A stretch of 64,000 bases of DNA from Massilia sp. H6 (GTDB lineage Bacteria; Pseudomonadota; Gammaproteobacteria; Burkholderiales; Burkholderiaceae_D): assembly GCF_024802625.1 (NCBI RefSeq), contig NZ_CP103371.1, positions 4,092,001-4,156,000 of the forward strand. The letters are read 5' to 3'. The notes under the pieces were generated by a model that was given only the letters and a program-made list of their open reading frames with translations, was not told where the DNA came from and made no database searches. Below are positions 30,754-41,992 of the stretch, piece after piece. Position numbers and translations under genes: made by a program. Within the stretch, counting starts at the first letter, position 1. Every line of letters begins with the position of its first letter.

Positions 30754-31152
30754 TCAAGCCGGGTTGCCCGGTGTCGCCTGCTGCTTTTTCACGAGCGCGA
30801 TCACGGTGTTGCGGATCGTCTTGAGGACGGTGTCGGCCTTGAACGGCTTGACCACGAAGCCATGCACGCCGCGCGCGACTGCGCCCTCGATGGTGGGTGC
30901 GTCAAGCGTGCCCGATACCATGAAGATCATCGCTTTCGGCAGCTGGCTGCGCAATTGCTCGACCACCTGGCTGCCGTCTTCGACCTGCTCGCGCGCGATG
31001 CAGACGATTTGCGGGCGGTGCTTCATGGCCAGCGTATAACCGAGCAGCCCGGTGTGGGTCTGCGCCACCACGTCGTAGCCGCCGTCGATCAGCACGGTGT
31101 TGAGCAAGCCACGCGAAAGCGCGCTGCTATCCACGATCAAAGCCTTGAGCAT
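30754..31152 (-). CDS. Receiver-domain protein lacking the phospho-acceptor aspartate
   Basis: A 132-residue single-domain CheY-like protein. The N-terminal acidic position is VDSS, with one Asp where two are usual. The beta-3 end reads PQIVCIAREQVEDG, so the residue where the phosphorylated Asp belongs is Ala53. The switch Ser80 (MVSGT) and the invariant Lys102 (VKPFKA) are kept. It therefore looks like a pseudo-receiver that acts by protein binding, not by phosphorylation (inference). It is convergent with the HTH-GAF gene and lies just downstream of the exonuclease gene on the same strand. Confidence 0.85.
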   Translation of the reverse strand: MLKALIVDSSALSRGLLNTVLIDGGYDVVAQTHTGLLGYTLAMKHRPQIVCIAREQVEDGSQVVEQLRSQLPKAMIFMVSGTLDAPTIEGAVARGVHGFVVKPFKADTVLKTIRNTVIALVKKQQATPGNPA

Positions 31153-31170
31153 CGCAACTTTCCTTTCATC

Positions 31171-31956
31171 TCAGTGTGACTCATAGGCCAGCATGTTCCA
31201 GGTCACGCCCAGCCGTACATCGCGCTTGAGTTCGACCAGCTGGCGCGAGACCTCGAGTATCTCACGCTCGGCGCGCAGCCTCTCGCCCAGCGTCGTCTTG
31301 AGAATGCCGGCGCCGGCCACCACCGCTTCCAGGCTGCCATAGGCGTTGAGCAGGCGCGCTGCGGTCTTCATGCCGATCTTGGACACGCCCGGCACGCCGT
31401 CGGTCGGATCGCCCATCAGCGCCAGCAAATCGTGCAGCAGTTCGGGCGCCACGCCGAAGCGCTGGCGCACCCAGGCGTCGTCATGCCATTCGTTCTTGAA
31501 GTGATCCCATACCAGCGCGCCATGCGCCACCAGAACGTGCAGGTCCTTATCGGTGGTGGCGACGATGGCTTCGCCGCGGCCTTCCTGCAGCCAGCGCATC
31601 ACGCCGGTAGCGATCACATCATCGGCTTCGACTTCGGGCAGCATCAGGACCTGCAGGCCGGCCTGGCGCAGGCGCTCGAAGAATTCGGGCAGCGCCTCGC
31701 GCAGAAAGCCTGGCATCGGCGCGCGGTTCTCGCGGTAGCGCGGGTACAGCGCATGGCGCCAGGTCGCGCCACCGTAGTCGAAGGCGGCCAGCACGTGGGT
31801 CGGGGCGTGGGTCTCGAGCAGCATGCGAAACGACGAGAATGCGTGGCGCAGCGCGATGCTGGCCTTCAGGTCGGAGTCCGGTTCGGGACTGGCTTCATAG
31901 ACGCGGCGGACGATGTTCAGGCCATCGATCGCCAGCAGCTTGCCCTGGGTACTCAT
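31171..31956 (-). CDS. 5'-3' exonuclease/flap endonuclease (Xni or PolI N-domain type)
   Basis: A 261-residue stand-alone FEN-family nuclease. It starts MSTQGKLLAIDGLNIVRRVYEA. Acidic metal-ligand motifs are present: AIDGLN, AAFDYGG, EVEADDVIA, TTDKDL and GDPTDGVPGVSKIG, the last in the H3TH DNA-binding region. It probably cuts flaps or single-stranded 5' ends during replication and repair. The frame is open upstream to 32079, but that extension overlaps the GST gene and is unlike the family. Close in size to E. coli Xni (251). Confidence 0.88.
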   Translation of the reverse strand: MSTQGKLLAIDGLNIVRRVYEASPEPDSDLKASIALRHAFSSFRMLLETHAPTHVLAAFDYGGATWRHALYPRYRENRAPMPGFLREALPEFFERLRQAGLQVLMLPEVEADDVIATGVMRWLQEGRGEAIVATTDKDLHVLVAHGALVWDHFKNEWHDDAWVRQRFGVAPELLHDLLALMGDPTDGVPGVSKIGMKTAARLLNAYGSLEAVVAGAGILKTTLGERLRAEREILEVSRQLVELKRDVRLGVTWNMLAYESH

Positions 31957-31966
31957 GGGGGTAAGT

Positions 31967-32638
31967 TTATTTAAGCAGGTCGTATTTGCCGCCGCGCTCC
32001 AGGGCCCGGACATACGCCGGACGGGCGTGGATCTTTTGCAAGAAGGCTTCGAGTTGCGGATACTGGCTGCCCAGGCCACCGCGCGAGGCGGCCGCCTCCA
32101 GCGGAAAACTCATCTGGATATCGGCAGCGGAAAATTCACTGCCGGCGAACCAGGGAGATTTTCCCAGTTCCGCTTCCAGGAACGCGAGCTGGCCGCGGAT
32201 ATTTGGCATGATAAAGGTCTCTTTGACCTTGCGCGCGATGCCGCGCGCAATCGGCTTGGCGAAGAAAGGCATCGGGCCGCTCTCGATGCGGTCGAACACG
32301 AGCTTCATCAGCAACGGCGACATGGCGGTGCCTTCGGCGAAGTGGAGATAATAGGTGTAGAGCAGGCGCTCGGGCGTGCCGGCGGCCGGCCGCAGGCGTG
32401 CGTTGCCGTAGCGCTCCAGCAGGTACTCGATGATGGCACCGGACTCCGCCACCGTGGCCTCGGCATCGGTGATCACCGGCGACTTGCCGAGCGGGTGGAC
32501 GGCCTTGAGCTCGGCCGGCGCCAGCATGGTCTTGGGGTCGCGCTGGTAACGCTTGATCTCGTATTCCAGCCCCAGTTCTTCGAGCAGCCACAGGATGCGC
32601 TGCGAGCGCGAATTGTTCAGGTGATGGACGACGATCAT
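31967..32638 (-). CDS. Glutathione S-transferase family protein
   Basis: A 223-residue protein with an N-terminal thioredoxin-like domain and a helical C-terminal domain. The N-terminus MIVVHHLNNSRSQRILWLLEELGLEYE and the motif LGKSPVITDAEATVAESGAIIEYL (glutathione gamma-Glu binding, E-S) are typical of bacterial GSTs. The C-terminal domain has WFAGSEFSAADIQMSF, the N-capping box. The substrate is unknown. It lies 10 bases upstream of the exonuclease gene and is divergent from the secreted repeat protein. Confidence 0.92.
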   Translation of the reverse strand: MIVVHHLNNSRSQRILWLLEELGLEYEIKRYQRDPKTMLAPAELKAVHPLGKSPVITDAEATVAESGAIIEYLLERYGNARLRPAAGTPERLLYTYYLHFAEGTAMSPLLMKLVFDRIESGPMPFFAKPIARGIARKVKETFIMPNIRGQLAFLEAELGKSPWFAGSEFSAADIQMSFPLEAAASRGGLGSQYPQLEAFLQKIHARPAYVRALERGGKYDLLK

Positions 32639-32746
32639 GAAGGCTTTCGATAAGGTTCGACAAGGCCCGCAGCTTAGCATGTTGTGCGCCTGCCAACAGG
32701 CCGGCCAGTGTATCTTCTCTGTATATCCAACGCTCAGGAGACCGTC

Positions 32747-33130
32747 ATGCAGTTGCTTCGAGTCAGTACCGCAATCACCGCCCTGCTGTTTTCAAGCACC
32801 CTGTTCGCCGCCGATGCCCCGCCGCTGAAAGCGGCGCATGGCGTATTGGTCGATGCCTCGGGCATGACCGTCTATACCTACGACAAGGATGTGGCCGGCA
32901 GTGGCAAGAGCAGCTGCGTCGAGACTTGCGCCCGCAACTGGCCACCGGTCACGGCGCCCGGTGCCCCCCTGGCCGAGCCCTGGTCGATAGTCACGCGCGA
33001 GGACGGCAGCAAGCAGCTGGCCTACAAGGGCAAGCCGCTGTATACCTTCATCAAGGACAAGCAAGAAGGCGACAAGAGCGGCGATGGGGTCGGCGGCGCC
33101 TGGCATGTGGTGCCCGATCCCGCGCGCTGA
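32747..33130 (+). CDS. Secreted repeat protein with Y-X4-D motifs (COG4315 type)
   Basis: A 127-residue exported protein of unknown function. The signal peptide is MQLLRVSTAITALLFSSTLFA, cleaved before ADAPP. Two related segments follow: GMTVYTYDKDVAGSGKSSC with CARNWPPV, and GKPLYTFIKDKQEGDKSGDG with WHVV. This is the hallmark of the COG4315 family, in which the repeats carry Y-x4-D and Cys pairs. A clear AGGAG ribosome-binding site precedes the ATG. It is probably periplasmic or surface exposed. Confidence 0.87.
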   Translation: MQLLRVSTAITALLFSSTLFAADAPPLKAAHGVLVDASGMTVYTYDKDVAGSGKSSCVETCARNWPPVTAPGAPLAEPWSIVTREDGSKQLAYKGKPLYTFIKDKQEGDKSGDGVGGAWHVVPDPAR

Positions 33131-33162
33131 TCAGGCGCTGGCGGCTTCCAGCCTGCGCCCCG

Positions 33163-33447
33163 CTAGCGGTGCTGGTGGATCTTGATGACCCGCCCCCTGC
33201 CCGGTTCGCCGCTGGACGGCGGCGTCGGTTGCGGCGTGGCGCAGCTTGCGCAGCTGCCGCAGCCGCTGCCGCAACTGGCCGAGGTATCGAGCCACGCCAC
33301 CAGCCGCTTCGCCCGCGTCGATGCGCGCCCGCCGCCTGACAGGCGGTGCACCAGGGCGCGACGCCAGGATGCGGGCAGATATTTGGCCCCGGCATACAGG
33401 GCGGCCACTACGACAATGATTCCGACGAACAGTTCTTGCCAAGGCAT
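33163..33447 (-). CDS. FeoB-associated Cys-rich membrane protein
   Basis: A 94-residue small protein ending the feo operon. Residues 5-25 form one membrane helix (ELFVGIIVVVAALYAG). The cytoplasmic tail has Arg-rich stretches and a Cys cluster C59-x3-C63-x2-C66-x2-C69. It starts 5 bases after the feoB stop, so it is almost certainly translated with feoB. Position and architecture match the FeoB-associated Cys-rich proteins found in place of FeoC in many bacteria. The Cys cluster may bind iron or an Fe-S cluster (inference). Confidence 0.82.
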   Translation of the reverse strand: MPWQELFVGIIVVVAALYAGAKYLPASWRRALVHRLSGGGRASTRAKRLVAWLDTSASCGSGCGSCASCATPQPTPPSSGEPGRGRVIKIHQHR

Positions 33448-33452
33448 GGCCG

Positions 33453-35333
33453 CTACGCTCCCGTAAAGAACAAGGTGGTGCGATAGACGATGAAGGCGGC
33501 CACATAGGCGAGCGCGAACATGTAGCCCGCCATGATCCAGGCAAAACGGCGGCTGCCGGTCTCGCGCGCCACCGTTGCCAGCGTCGGCAGGCAATGCGGT
33601 GCATAGACATACCAGGCCAGCAGCGACAGTCCGGTCGCCAGCGACCACGATTGCGCGATCATTGGCGCCAGGGTATTGCCGACCTCGTCCCCGCCCGACA
33701 GCGCGTACACGGTACCAAGGGCGCCGACCGCCACTTCGCGCGCGGCCATACCCGGCACCAGGGCGATCGCGATCTCCCAGCCGAACCCGATCGGGGCCAG
33801 CAGCACGGCCAGCCCGCGCCCGATCATGCCGGCCACGCTGTAGTAGATATCGGGATGGGCCGCGCCTTCCGGTGCACCCGGGAAGCTCGACAGCAGCCAG
33901 AGCAGGATCATCATGGTCAGGATCAGGGTACCGACGCGCTTGAGGAATATTTTGGCGCGCTCCCACAGGCCGGACGCCAGCGCGCCGGGCTGCGGCCAGT
34001 GGTAGGCCGGCAGTTCGAGCATCAGCGCCTGCTGTTTATAGGTACTGCGGCGCTTCATGAACCAGGCTACCGCCATCGCGCTCAGGATGCCGGCCATGTA
34101 GAGCACGAACAGCACCACGCCTTGCAGGTTGAGGCTGCCGGCAACGCTGCGGTTCGGAATGAAGGCGGCGATCAGCAGCGCATACACCGGCAGCCGCGCC
34201 GAGCAGGTCATGAGCGGCGCGATCATGATCGTCACCAGGCGGTCGCGCGGGTTCTGGATCGTGCGCGCGGCCATCACGCCGGGAATCGCGCAGGCGAACG
34301 ATGACAGCAGCGGCAAGAAGGCGCGGCCCGACAGGCCCACGCTGCCCATGATGCGATCTAACAAAAAGGCCGCGCGCGGCAGGTAGCCGACGTCTTCCAG
34401 CAGCAGGATGAAAAAGAACAGGATCATGATCTGCGGCAGGAATACCAGCACGCTGCCGACCCCGGCAATGATGCCGTCGACGATCAGGCTGCGCAGCGGA
34501 CCCTCGTCCAGCCAGGCGCCGACCAGCTCTCCGAGGCGACCGACGCCCAGCTCGATCAGGTCCATCGGCGCGCCAGCCCAGCTGAACACCGCCTGGAAAA
34601 TCAGGAACATCAATGCGGCCAGGATCACTGGCCCGAGCACCGGATGCAGCACCACATTGTCGATCTTTTCGGTCAGGTTGCCGCTGTCGGCGCCGGTGGA
34701 CACGGCCAGGTCGAGGATGCGGCGCACTTCGCGCTGGGTCTCCTCGACCGGCACTTCGTCGATCGCCGACAGCGGCTTGACCTTGACGGTGGCGCCGAAC
34801 TCCATGCGGTCCAGTTCAGCCAGCAGGGCCTGTTCGCCGCCCGACTGGATGGCGACGGTTTCGACCACCGGCATGCCCAGCGCCGTGGACAGGGTGGCGG
34901 TATCGATCCGGATGCCACGCTTCTTGGCGACGTCGACCATGTTCAGGGCCAGCACCATCGGCAGGCCAAGACGGCGCAGTTCGAGCACCAGGCGCAGGTT
35001 CAGGCGCAGGTTGGTGGCGTTGACCACGCACAGGATGGCGTCGAGCGGGGCTTCGCCCGCGCGCAGGCCGGCGACGACGTCGCGCGTGATGCCTTCGTCG
35101 GGGGTCTGGGCATTGAGGCTGTAAGCGCCCGGCAGGTCGAGCACCCGGAACTGGCGGCCCGCGGGCGATGTGAAGCTGCCTTCCTTGCGCTCGATGGTCA
35201 CGCCGGCATAGTTCGCGACCTTCTGGCGCGAGCCGGTGAGACGGTTAAAGAGTGCTGTCTTGCCGCAGTTCGGATTGCCGAGCAAGGCGATCAGGGGCGT
35301 GCGCGATGCCACCTGCTGTTCCATGACACCCAT
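33453..35333 (-). CDS. feoB: Ferrous iron transport protein B
   Basis: Inner-membrane Fe2+ transporter with an N-terminal G-protein domain. The 626-residue protein has the P-loop GNPNCGKTALFNRL, switch region YAGVTIERKEG, DLPGAYSL and the NMVD guanine-specificity motif. About ten membrane helices with two Gate/NupC-like repeats follow. The ATG at 35333 lies 4 bases after the feoA stop. It is smaller than E. coli FeoB (773) but in the range of beta-proteobacterial ones. Operon feoA-feoB-Cys-rich protein, expected to be Fur-repressed through the site at 35672. Confidence 0.96.
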   Translation of the reverse strand: MGVMEQQVASRTPLIALLGNPNCGKTALFNRLTGSRQKVANYAGVTIERKEGSFTSPAGRQFRVLDLPGAYSLNAQTPDEGITRDVVAGLRAGEAPLDAILCVVNATNLRLNLRLVLELRRLGLPMVLALNMVDVAKKRGIRIDTATLSTALGMPVVETVAIQSGGEQALLAELDRMEFGATVKVKPLSAIDEVPVEETQREVRRILDLAVSTGADSGNLTEKIDNVVLHPVLGPVILAALMFLIFQAVFSWAGAPMDLIELGVGRLGELVGAWLDEGPLRSLIVDGIIAGVGSVLVFLPQIMILFFFILLLEDVGYLPRAAFLLDRIMGSVGLSGRAFLPLLSSFACAIPGVMAARTIQNPRDRLVTIMIAPLMTCSARLPVYALLIAAFIPNRSVAGSLNLQGVVLFVLYMAGILSAMAVAWFMKRRSTYKQQALMLELPAYHWPQPGALASGLWERAKIFLKRVGTLILTMMILLWLLSSFPGAPEGAAHPDIYYSVAGMIGRGLAVLLAPIGFGWEIAIALVPGMAAREVAVGALGTVYALSGGDEVGNTLAPMIAQSWSLATGLSLLAWYVYAPHCLPTLATVARETGSRRFAWIMAGYMFALAYVAAFIVYRTTLFFTGA

Positions 35334-35337
35334 GCGT

Positions 35338-35595
35338 TTATTCCGGTTTGATCGACACGAGGGCCGCTTCGAAACGGCGCAGCGCAAAGGTCGATTCGCC
35401 CACCTTGACCGCCAGCGGGCCACCCATGACGCGCTTGAGCACGCGGATCCGCTCGCCAGGAACGAAGCCGAGCTCCATCAGGCGGCGCTGGACGTCGGTG
35501 CCATCTTCTTGCCGGCTCGGTGCCAGGTGGATCACGGTAGCGCTCTGGCCCGGCAGCAGGGCGTCGAGCGTGGTCAGGGAAGATGCAAGAGTCAT
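35338..35595 (-). CDS. feoA: Ferrous iron transport protein A
   Basis: Small cytosolic SH3-like partner of FeoB. It has 85 residues; the core VQRRLMELGFVPGERIRVLKRV and GGPLAVKVGESTFALRR is typical of FeoA. The ATG at 35595 (MTLASSLTTLDAL) is preferred over the longer open frame to 35664, which has no family similarity. First gene of the feo operon. A Fur-box-like sequence lies 77-95 bases upstream of the start. Confidence 0.95.
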   Translation of the reverse strand: MTLASSLTTLDALLPGQSATVIHLAPSRQEDGTDVQRRLMELGFVPGERIRVLKRVMGGPLAVKVGESTFALRRFEAALVSIKPE

Positions 35596-35671
35596 GGTCG
35601 CGTCCGGGAATGTGAGGCTGTGGAGTAGGACTTGTAGCGCTGATGAGACAACTAAGTGCATCATAAACCTA

Positions 35672-35690
35672 AATGCGAATTATTTCTATT
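35672..35690 (-). promoter_or_regulatory. Fur-box-like site upstream of feoA
   Basis: The 19-mer AATGCGAATTATTTCTATT matches 14 of 18 informative positions of the beta/gamma-proteobacterial Fur box AATGAGAATnATTCTCATT. Position fits repression of the feo operon. Confidence 0.6.
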
Positions 35691-35777
35691 TACGCTTTGA
35701 CCACAGGCCGAAAATAGTGCGGCGGAAAGGCAAAAATCGGTTGCAATCGCCGTCGAGTTTGGAGAGAATAGAACACG

Positions 35778-35796
35778 AATGAGATTGATTCTCATT
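35778..35796 (+). promoter_or_regulatory. Fur box upstream of bfd
   Basis: AATGAGATTGATTCTCATT is a 19-bp inverted repeat with perfect 7-bp arms (AATGAGA/TCTCATT) and the canonical Fur-box length. It lies 55-73 bases before the bfd start. Confidence 0.82.
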
Positions 35797-35850
35797 TCAA
35801 ATGGCAAATTACCAAGTCCGCACTAGCTCAGCTGCAAGGGAAACGAAGCG

Positions 35851-36060
35851 ATGATCGTCTGTGTCTGCAACAACATCTCCGACCGCGAAATCCGCCAGGC
35901 GATCGACCTCGGCATCTCGTCGGTGGCCGAACTGCACCGCGAACTGGGCGTAGGCACCATGTGCGGCACCTGCGTCAGCTATGCCCGCGAAGTACTGAAT
36001 CAGCATCTCGACAGCCAGACCACGATCACCGAAGTACGCCGCCTGCCGCAAGCGGCCTGA
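35851..36060 (+). CDS. bfd: Bacterioferritin-associated ferredoxin
   Basis: A 69-residue [2Fe-2S] protein that reduces bacterioferritin so stored iron can be released. The cluster ligands are Cys4 and Cys6 (VCVC) and Cys38 and Cys41 (MCGTC), the usual BFD-domain arrangement. It is preceded by a near-perfect Fur box and followed by a strong terminator, so it is its own transcript. Its partner bfr lies 247 bases downstream. Confidence 0.96.
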   Translation: MIVCVCNNISDREIRQAIDLGISSVAELHRELGVGTMCGTCVSYAREVLNQHLDSQTTITEVRRLPQAA

Positions 36061-36080
36061 GTCACCGCAGCGATGCCCGG

Positions 36081-36105
36081 GCCCGCCACGCGGCGGGCTT
36101 TTTTT
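36081..36105 (+). terminator. Rho-independent terminator after bfd
   Basis: GCCCGCC and GGCGGGC form a 7-bp stem with a 4-base loop (ACGC), followed by seven T. It separates bfd from the bfr promoter region. Confidence 0.88.
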
Positions 36106-36133
36106 CGCTCCCCATTCCGGCCACCCACCGGGG

Positions 36134-36152
36134 ACTGAGAAGCATTCTGCTT
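36134..36152 (+). promoter_or_regulatory. Fur-box-like site upstream of bfr (distal)
   Basis: ACTGAGAAGCATTCTGCTT matches 14 of 18 positions of AATGAGAATnATTCTCATT. It lies about 155-174 bases before the bfr ATG, between the bfd terminator and bfr. Confidence 0.5.
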
Positions 36153-36156
36153 GTGG

Positions 36157-36175
36157 AGTGAGAACGCTTGCTATT
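36157..36175 (+). promoter_or_regulatory. Second, weaker Fur-box-like site upstream of bfr
   Basis: AGTGAGAACGCTTGCTATT matches 12 of 18 positions of the Fur box. Its start is 23 bases after that of the distal site. Confidence 0.35.
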
Positions 36176-36307
36176 CAGGCTCGATTCCACCGTTTTTCTC
36201 GTCGTTAGCCCGCTTTTTTCAGGATTTTGCACGCAGTTGATCCGAGATTCGGCCTGCTTGTTTGATATCATGGAGCGCATCGATCACCACAATATCAAGG
36301 GCACCAC

Positions 36308-36778
36308 ATGAAAGGCGACCAGAACGTTCTCCGTCTGCTCAATGCGCAGCTGACCAACGAACTTACCGCAATCAACCAGTACTTCCTGCATGCCCGCATG
36401 TACCGCCACTGGGGCTTCAGCCGCCTGGCGAAGAAGGAATACGACGAATCGATCGGCGAAATGAAGCATGCCGACAAGATCATCGACCGCATCCTGATGC
36501 TCGATGGCCTGCCGAACCTGCAGGCGCTGCACAAGCTGCTGATCGGTGAATCGACCCAGGAAATGCTCGAATGCGACTTGAAGCTTGAGCGCGCGGCCCA
36601 TGTGACGGTCAAGGAGGCGATTGCCGCCTCCGAAGCGGCTGCCGACTACGTCACCCGCGACCTGTTCCTGATGATCCTCGAAGATACCGAAGAGCATATC
36701 GAATGGCTGGAGACGCAGCTCGACCTGATCGTGAAGGTCGGGATCCAGAATTATCTGCAGAGCCAGATCGGCGAATAA
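36308..36778 (+). CDS. bfr: Bacterioferritin
   Basis: Haem-containing iron-storage ferritin that assembles as a 24-mer cage. The 156-residue protein keeps the haem ligand Met52 and most ferroxidase residues at E. coli numbering: Glu18, Glu51, His54, Glu94 and His130. At position 127, where E. coli has the sixth ligand Glu, this protein has Thr (LEDTEEH), with Glu128 next to it. The remaining sequence ([24 protein letters not shown]) is fully typical. Together with bfd and feoAB it forms an iron handling island. Confidence 0.97.
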   Translation: MKGDQNVLRLLNAQLTNELTAINQYFLHARMYRHWGFSRLAKKEYDESIGEMKHADKIIDRILMLDGLPNLQALHKLLIGESTQEMLECDLKLERAAHVTVKEAIAASEAAADYVTRDLFLMILEDTEEHIEWLETQLDLIVKVGIQNYLQSQIGE

Positions 36779-36877
36779 TCACGCACTACCTGACGCCTTG
36801 CCGTACCGCCATCCCCGGCTACCCGGGGATCGGCGTTTACCGCGTCCGCAACACAGGCCCAACATGCCGACAGCGCG

Positions 36878-39978
<3,101 letters not shown>

Positions 39979-40036
39979 GCAGGTAGGGCAGATCCTGCCC
40001 TGCCTGCGCTGTGTCGGCGCATCACCGGCAAGGTGA

Positions 40037-41992
40037 TTAATTGGTCCACACCAGCTTGACGCCAACCCGGCGTCCAAGCTCGGCACGGGTCTCGCGCCGA
40101 CCATTTTCCCCATGGCCGCCGTTCAGGTTCTGGCCCACCAGCGACAATTCCAGGTTGGGCGCCAGGCGCCAGCCGAAGCGCGCATCCAGTGCCCAGTAGT
40201 CGGGCACTGCCGGATTCTCCAGCGCCGCCACCTTGCGCAGCGCCACATCGACTTCACGCCGCTCGTCGACAGCGTAGTGCGAGCGCAGCTGCAGCGTATG
40301 CTCCGGATCCCGGCCGGCGGTACCAGGACCGGCCAGGTCGTTACTGCCCGGCTTCAGGCGCAGCCGCTCGTGCAGCGCGGTGAACCCGCCCGTCAGGCGC
40401 CAGCTCCTGGTGAGCTGGTAGCTGCCCCACATCTCCATGCCGCTCGCCTCGCCTTGCATCAGGCTGCCAAAGGTGAAAAAGGTCCGGGTCGGGTCGATTT
40501 CCTGGGTACGCAAGTGGTCGTACTGGTTGTGAAACAACGTGGCCGAGTAAGACAGGCCGGCCAGCGGCTGGCTGTGATAGCCCAGTTCGACCACGCGCGC
40601 CACTTCCGAGCGCACCTGCGGTCCGCCGCGCAGCAAATACGGCGGACGGGCCGGAATAAAGGCATCGACGTCGAGCCGGGTTGGCGCGCGTACGGTGCGC
40701 GATAGCGCGCTCCAGACGGTATGGCCCGGTGCCAGGCGCCAGGCCAGGCGCGCTGTCGGCAACAATTCAATACCGGTATAGCTATTGCGCTCGATGCGCG
40801 CACCCAGGGTCAGGCTCAGGTCGGGACGCAGCGCCACCTCGTCCTGCGCGTATAGACTGGCCCAGGTCTGCTGCTGTTTGGCGGGCAGGAAGGCGAACAC
40901 CTCGCTGCCCTCGACATGGTCCCAGCTGTGGCGCAAGTTCGCTCCCCACATCAAGCTGTGGCGGCCCCATTGCGGCAGCATGTGTTCGAGCTGCAGGTCG
41001 GCGACTTGCAGCGATCCGGTAAACGCCAGCGGCACCGCGCGCCGGGTATGGTCGAGGTAGGCCTGCACCGACAGGCGCGAGCCGCCGTCAAAGCCATGTT
41101 CCCAGTGCGCGCTCAGGTTGGCGCCTTCGGTGTCGATTTCGCCGAGCCGCAGTGCGCTAGCGGTGACCGGCACTTCACCGGGCGCGGGCTGCCCGGGCTG
41201 GCCACGGTACACGTTGCCGTTGAGGCTAAAGGTATCACTGCCGCGCTCCCAGTCCGCGCGCCAGCCCAGCTGGGCCTGGCGCCAGGCATCGTTCAGGCGC
41301 GCGCCGGCGGCGTTCTCGCTGTTCGAGCGTTGTAGCACCTTGCCGTATACCCGCCAGCTGGCGTCGCCCGATCCCCCGCCCTGGCGGAAGGCGGCGTCGG
41401 CGCCGTTGGTAGTGGCGCGCAAGGCGGCCAGGCTGCCCTGGGTAGCGTGGGCCGAACGGGTGGTGATATTGATGACGCCATTGACGGCGTTCACGCCCCA
41501 CATCGTGCCGCCCGGCCCGCTGATGACCTCGATGCGTTCGACGTCTTCGAGCATCACGTCCGGCATATCCCAGAATACGCCGGAGAACACCGGCGCATAT
41601 ACCGAGCGGCCGTCGATCATCACCAGCAGCTTGTTCGGAAAACCGGTATTGCTGCCATTGAGGCCGCGCGCGCTGATCGCGTGGCTGTAGGTCGAGCTTT
41701 GCGCCACATGCAGGTTGGGCGCCAGCCGCAGTGCTTCCGGCAGGCTGCGCGCACCGGAACGGCGCAGGTCGTCGGCGGTGATCACGAAGACCGAGGCCGG
41801 CGCATCGTGCAGCCGCTCCGGCCTTTTCGACACCGAAGTCACCTGGATATTGGCCAACTCTTCGATCGACAGGTCGGCCAGGTGCTGAGCTTGCGCGATG
41901 GCCGGCAGCGCCAGCGCGGCACCGATGCAGGCTGCCAGGGTGGCAGGCAACCCCACGCAGGACGGCTTCGACAAGGTAAGCTTGATGATCAT
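40037..41992 (-). CDS. TonB-dependent receptor
   Basis: A 651-residue outer-membrane gated porin. The signal peptide ends ALPAIAQAQ. An LADLSIEELANIQVTSVSKRPE segment resembles a TonB-box and extension region. The plug domain (about residues 60-175) includes APASVFVITADDLRRSG, LLVMIDGRSVYAPVFSGVFWDM and EVISGPGGTMWGVNAVNGVINITT. A beta-barrel follows. This plug type is common in receptors for colicin I-type siderophores or vitamin B12, but the ligand cannot be deduced. No Fur box or cobalamin riboswitch was found upstream. It is isolated between purB and cytochrome b561. Confidence 0.93.
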   Translation of the reverse strand: MIIKLTLSKPSCVGLPATLAACIGAALALPAIAQAQHLADLSIEELANIQVTSVSKRPERLHDAPASVFVITADDLRRSGARSLPEALRLAPNLHVAQSSTYSHAISARGLNGSNTGFPNKLLVMIDGRSVYAPVFSGVFWDMPDVMLEDVERIEVISGPGGTMWGVNAVNGVINITTRSAHATQGSLAALRATTNGADAAFRQGGGSGDASWRVYGKVLQRSNSENAAGARLNDAWRQAQLGWRADWERGSDTFSLNGNVYRGQPGQPAPGEVPVTASALRLGEIDTEGANLSAHWEHGFDGGSRLSVQAYLDHTRRAVPLAFTGSLQVADLQLEHMLPQWGRHSLMWGANLRHSWDHVEGSEVFAFLPAKQQQTWASLYAQDEVALRPDLSLTLGARIERNSYTGIELLPTARLAWRLAPGHTVWSALSRTVRAPTRLDVDAFIPARPPYLLRGGPQVRSEVARVVELGYHSQPLAGLSYSATLFHNQYDHLRTQEIDPTRTFFTFGSLMQGEASGMEMWGSYQLTRSWRLTGGFTALHERLRLKPGSNDLAGPGTAGRDPEHTLQLRSHYAVDERREVDVALRKVAALENPAVPDYWALDARFGWRLAPNLELSLVGQNLNGGHGENGRRETRAELGRRVGVKLVWTN

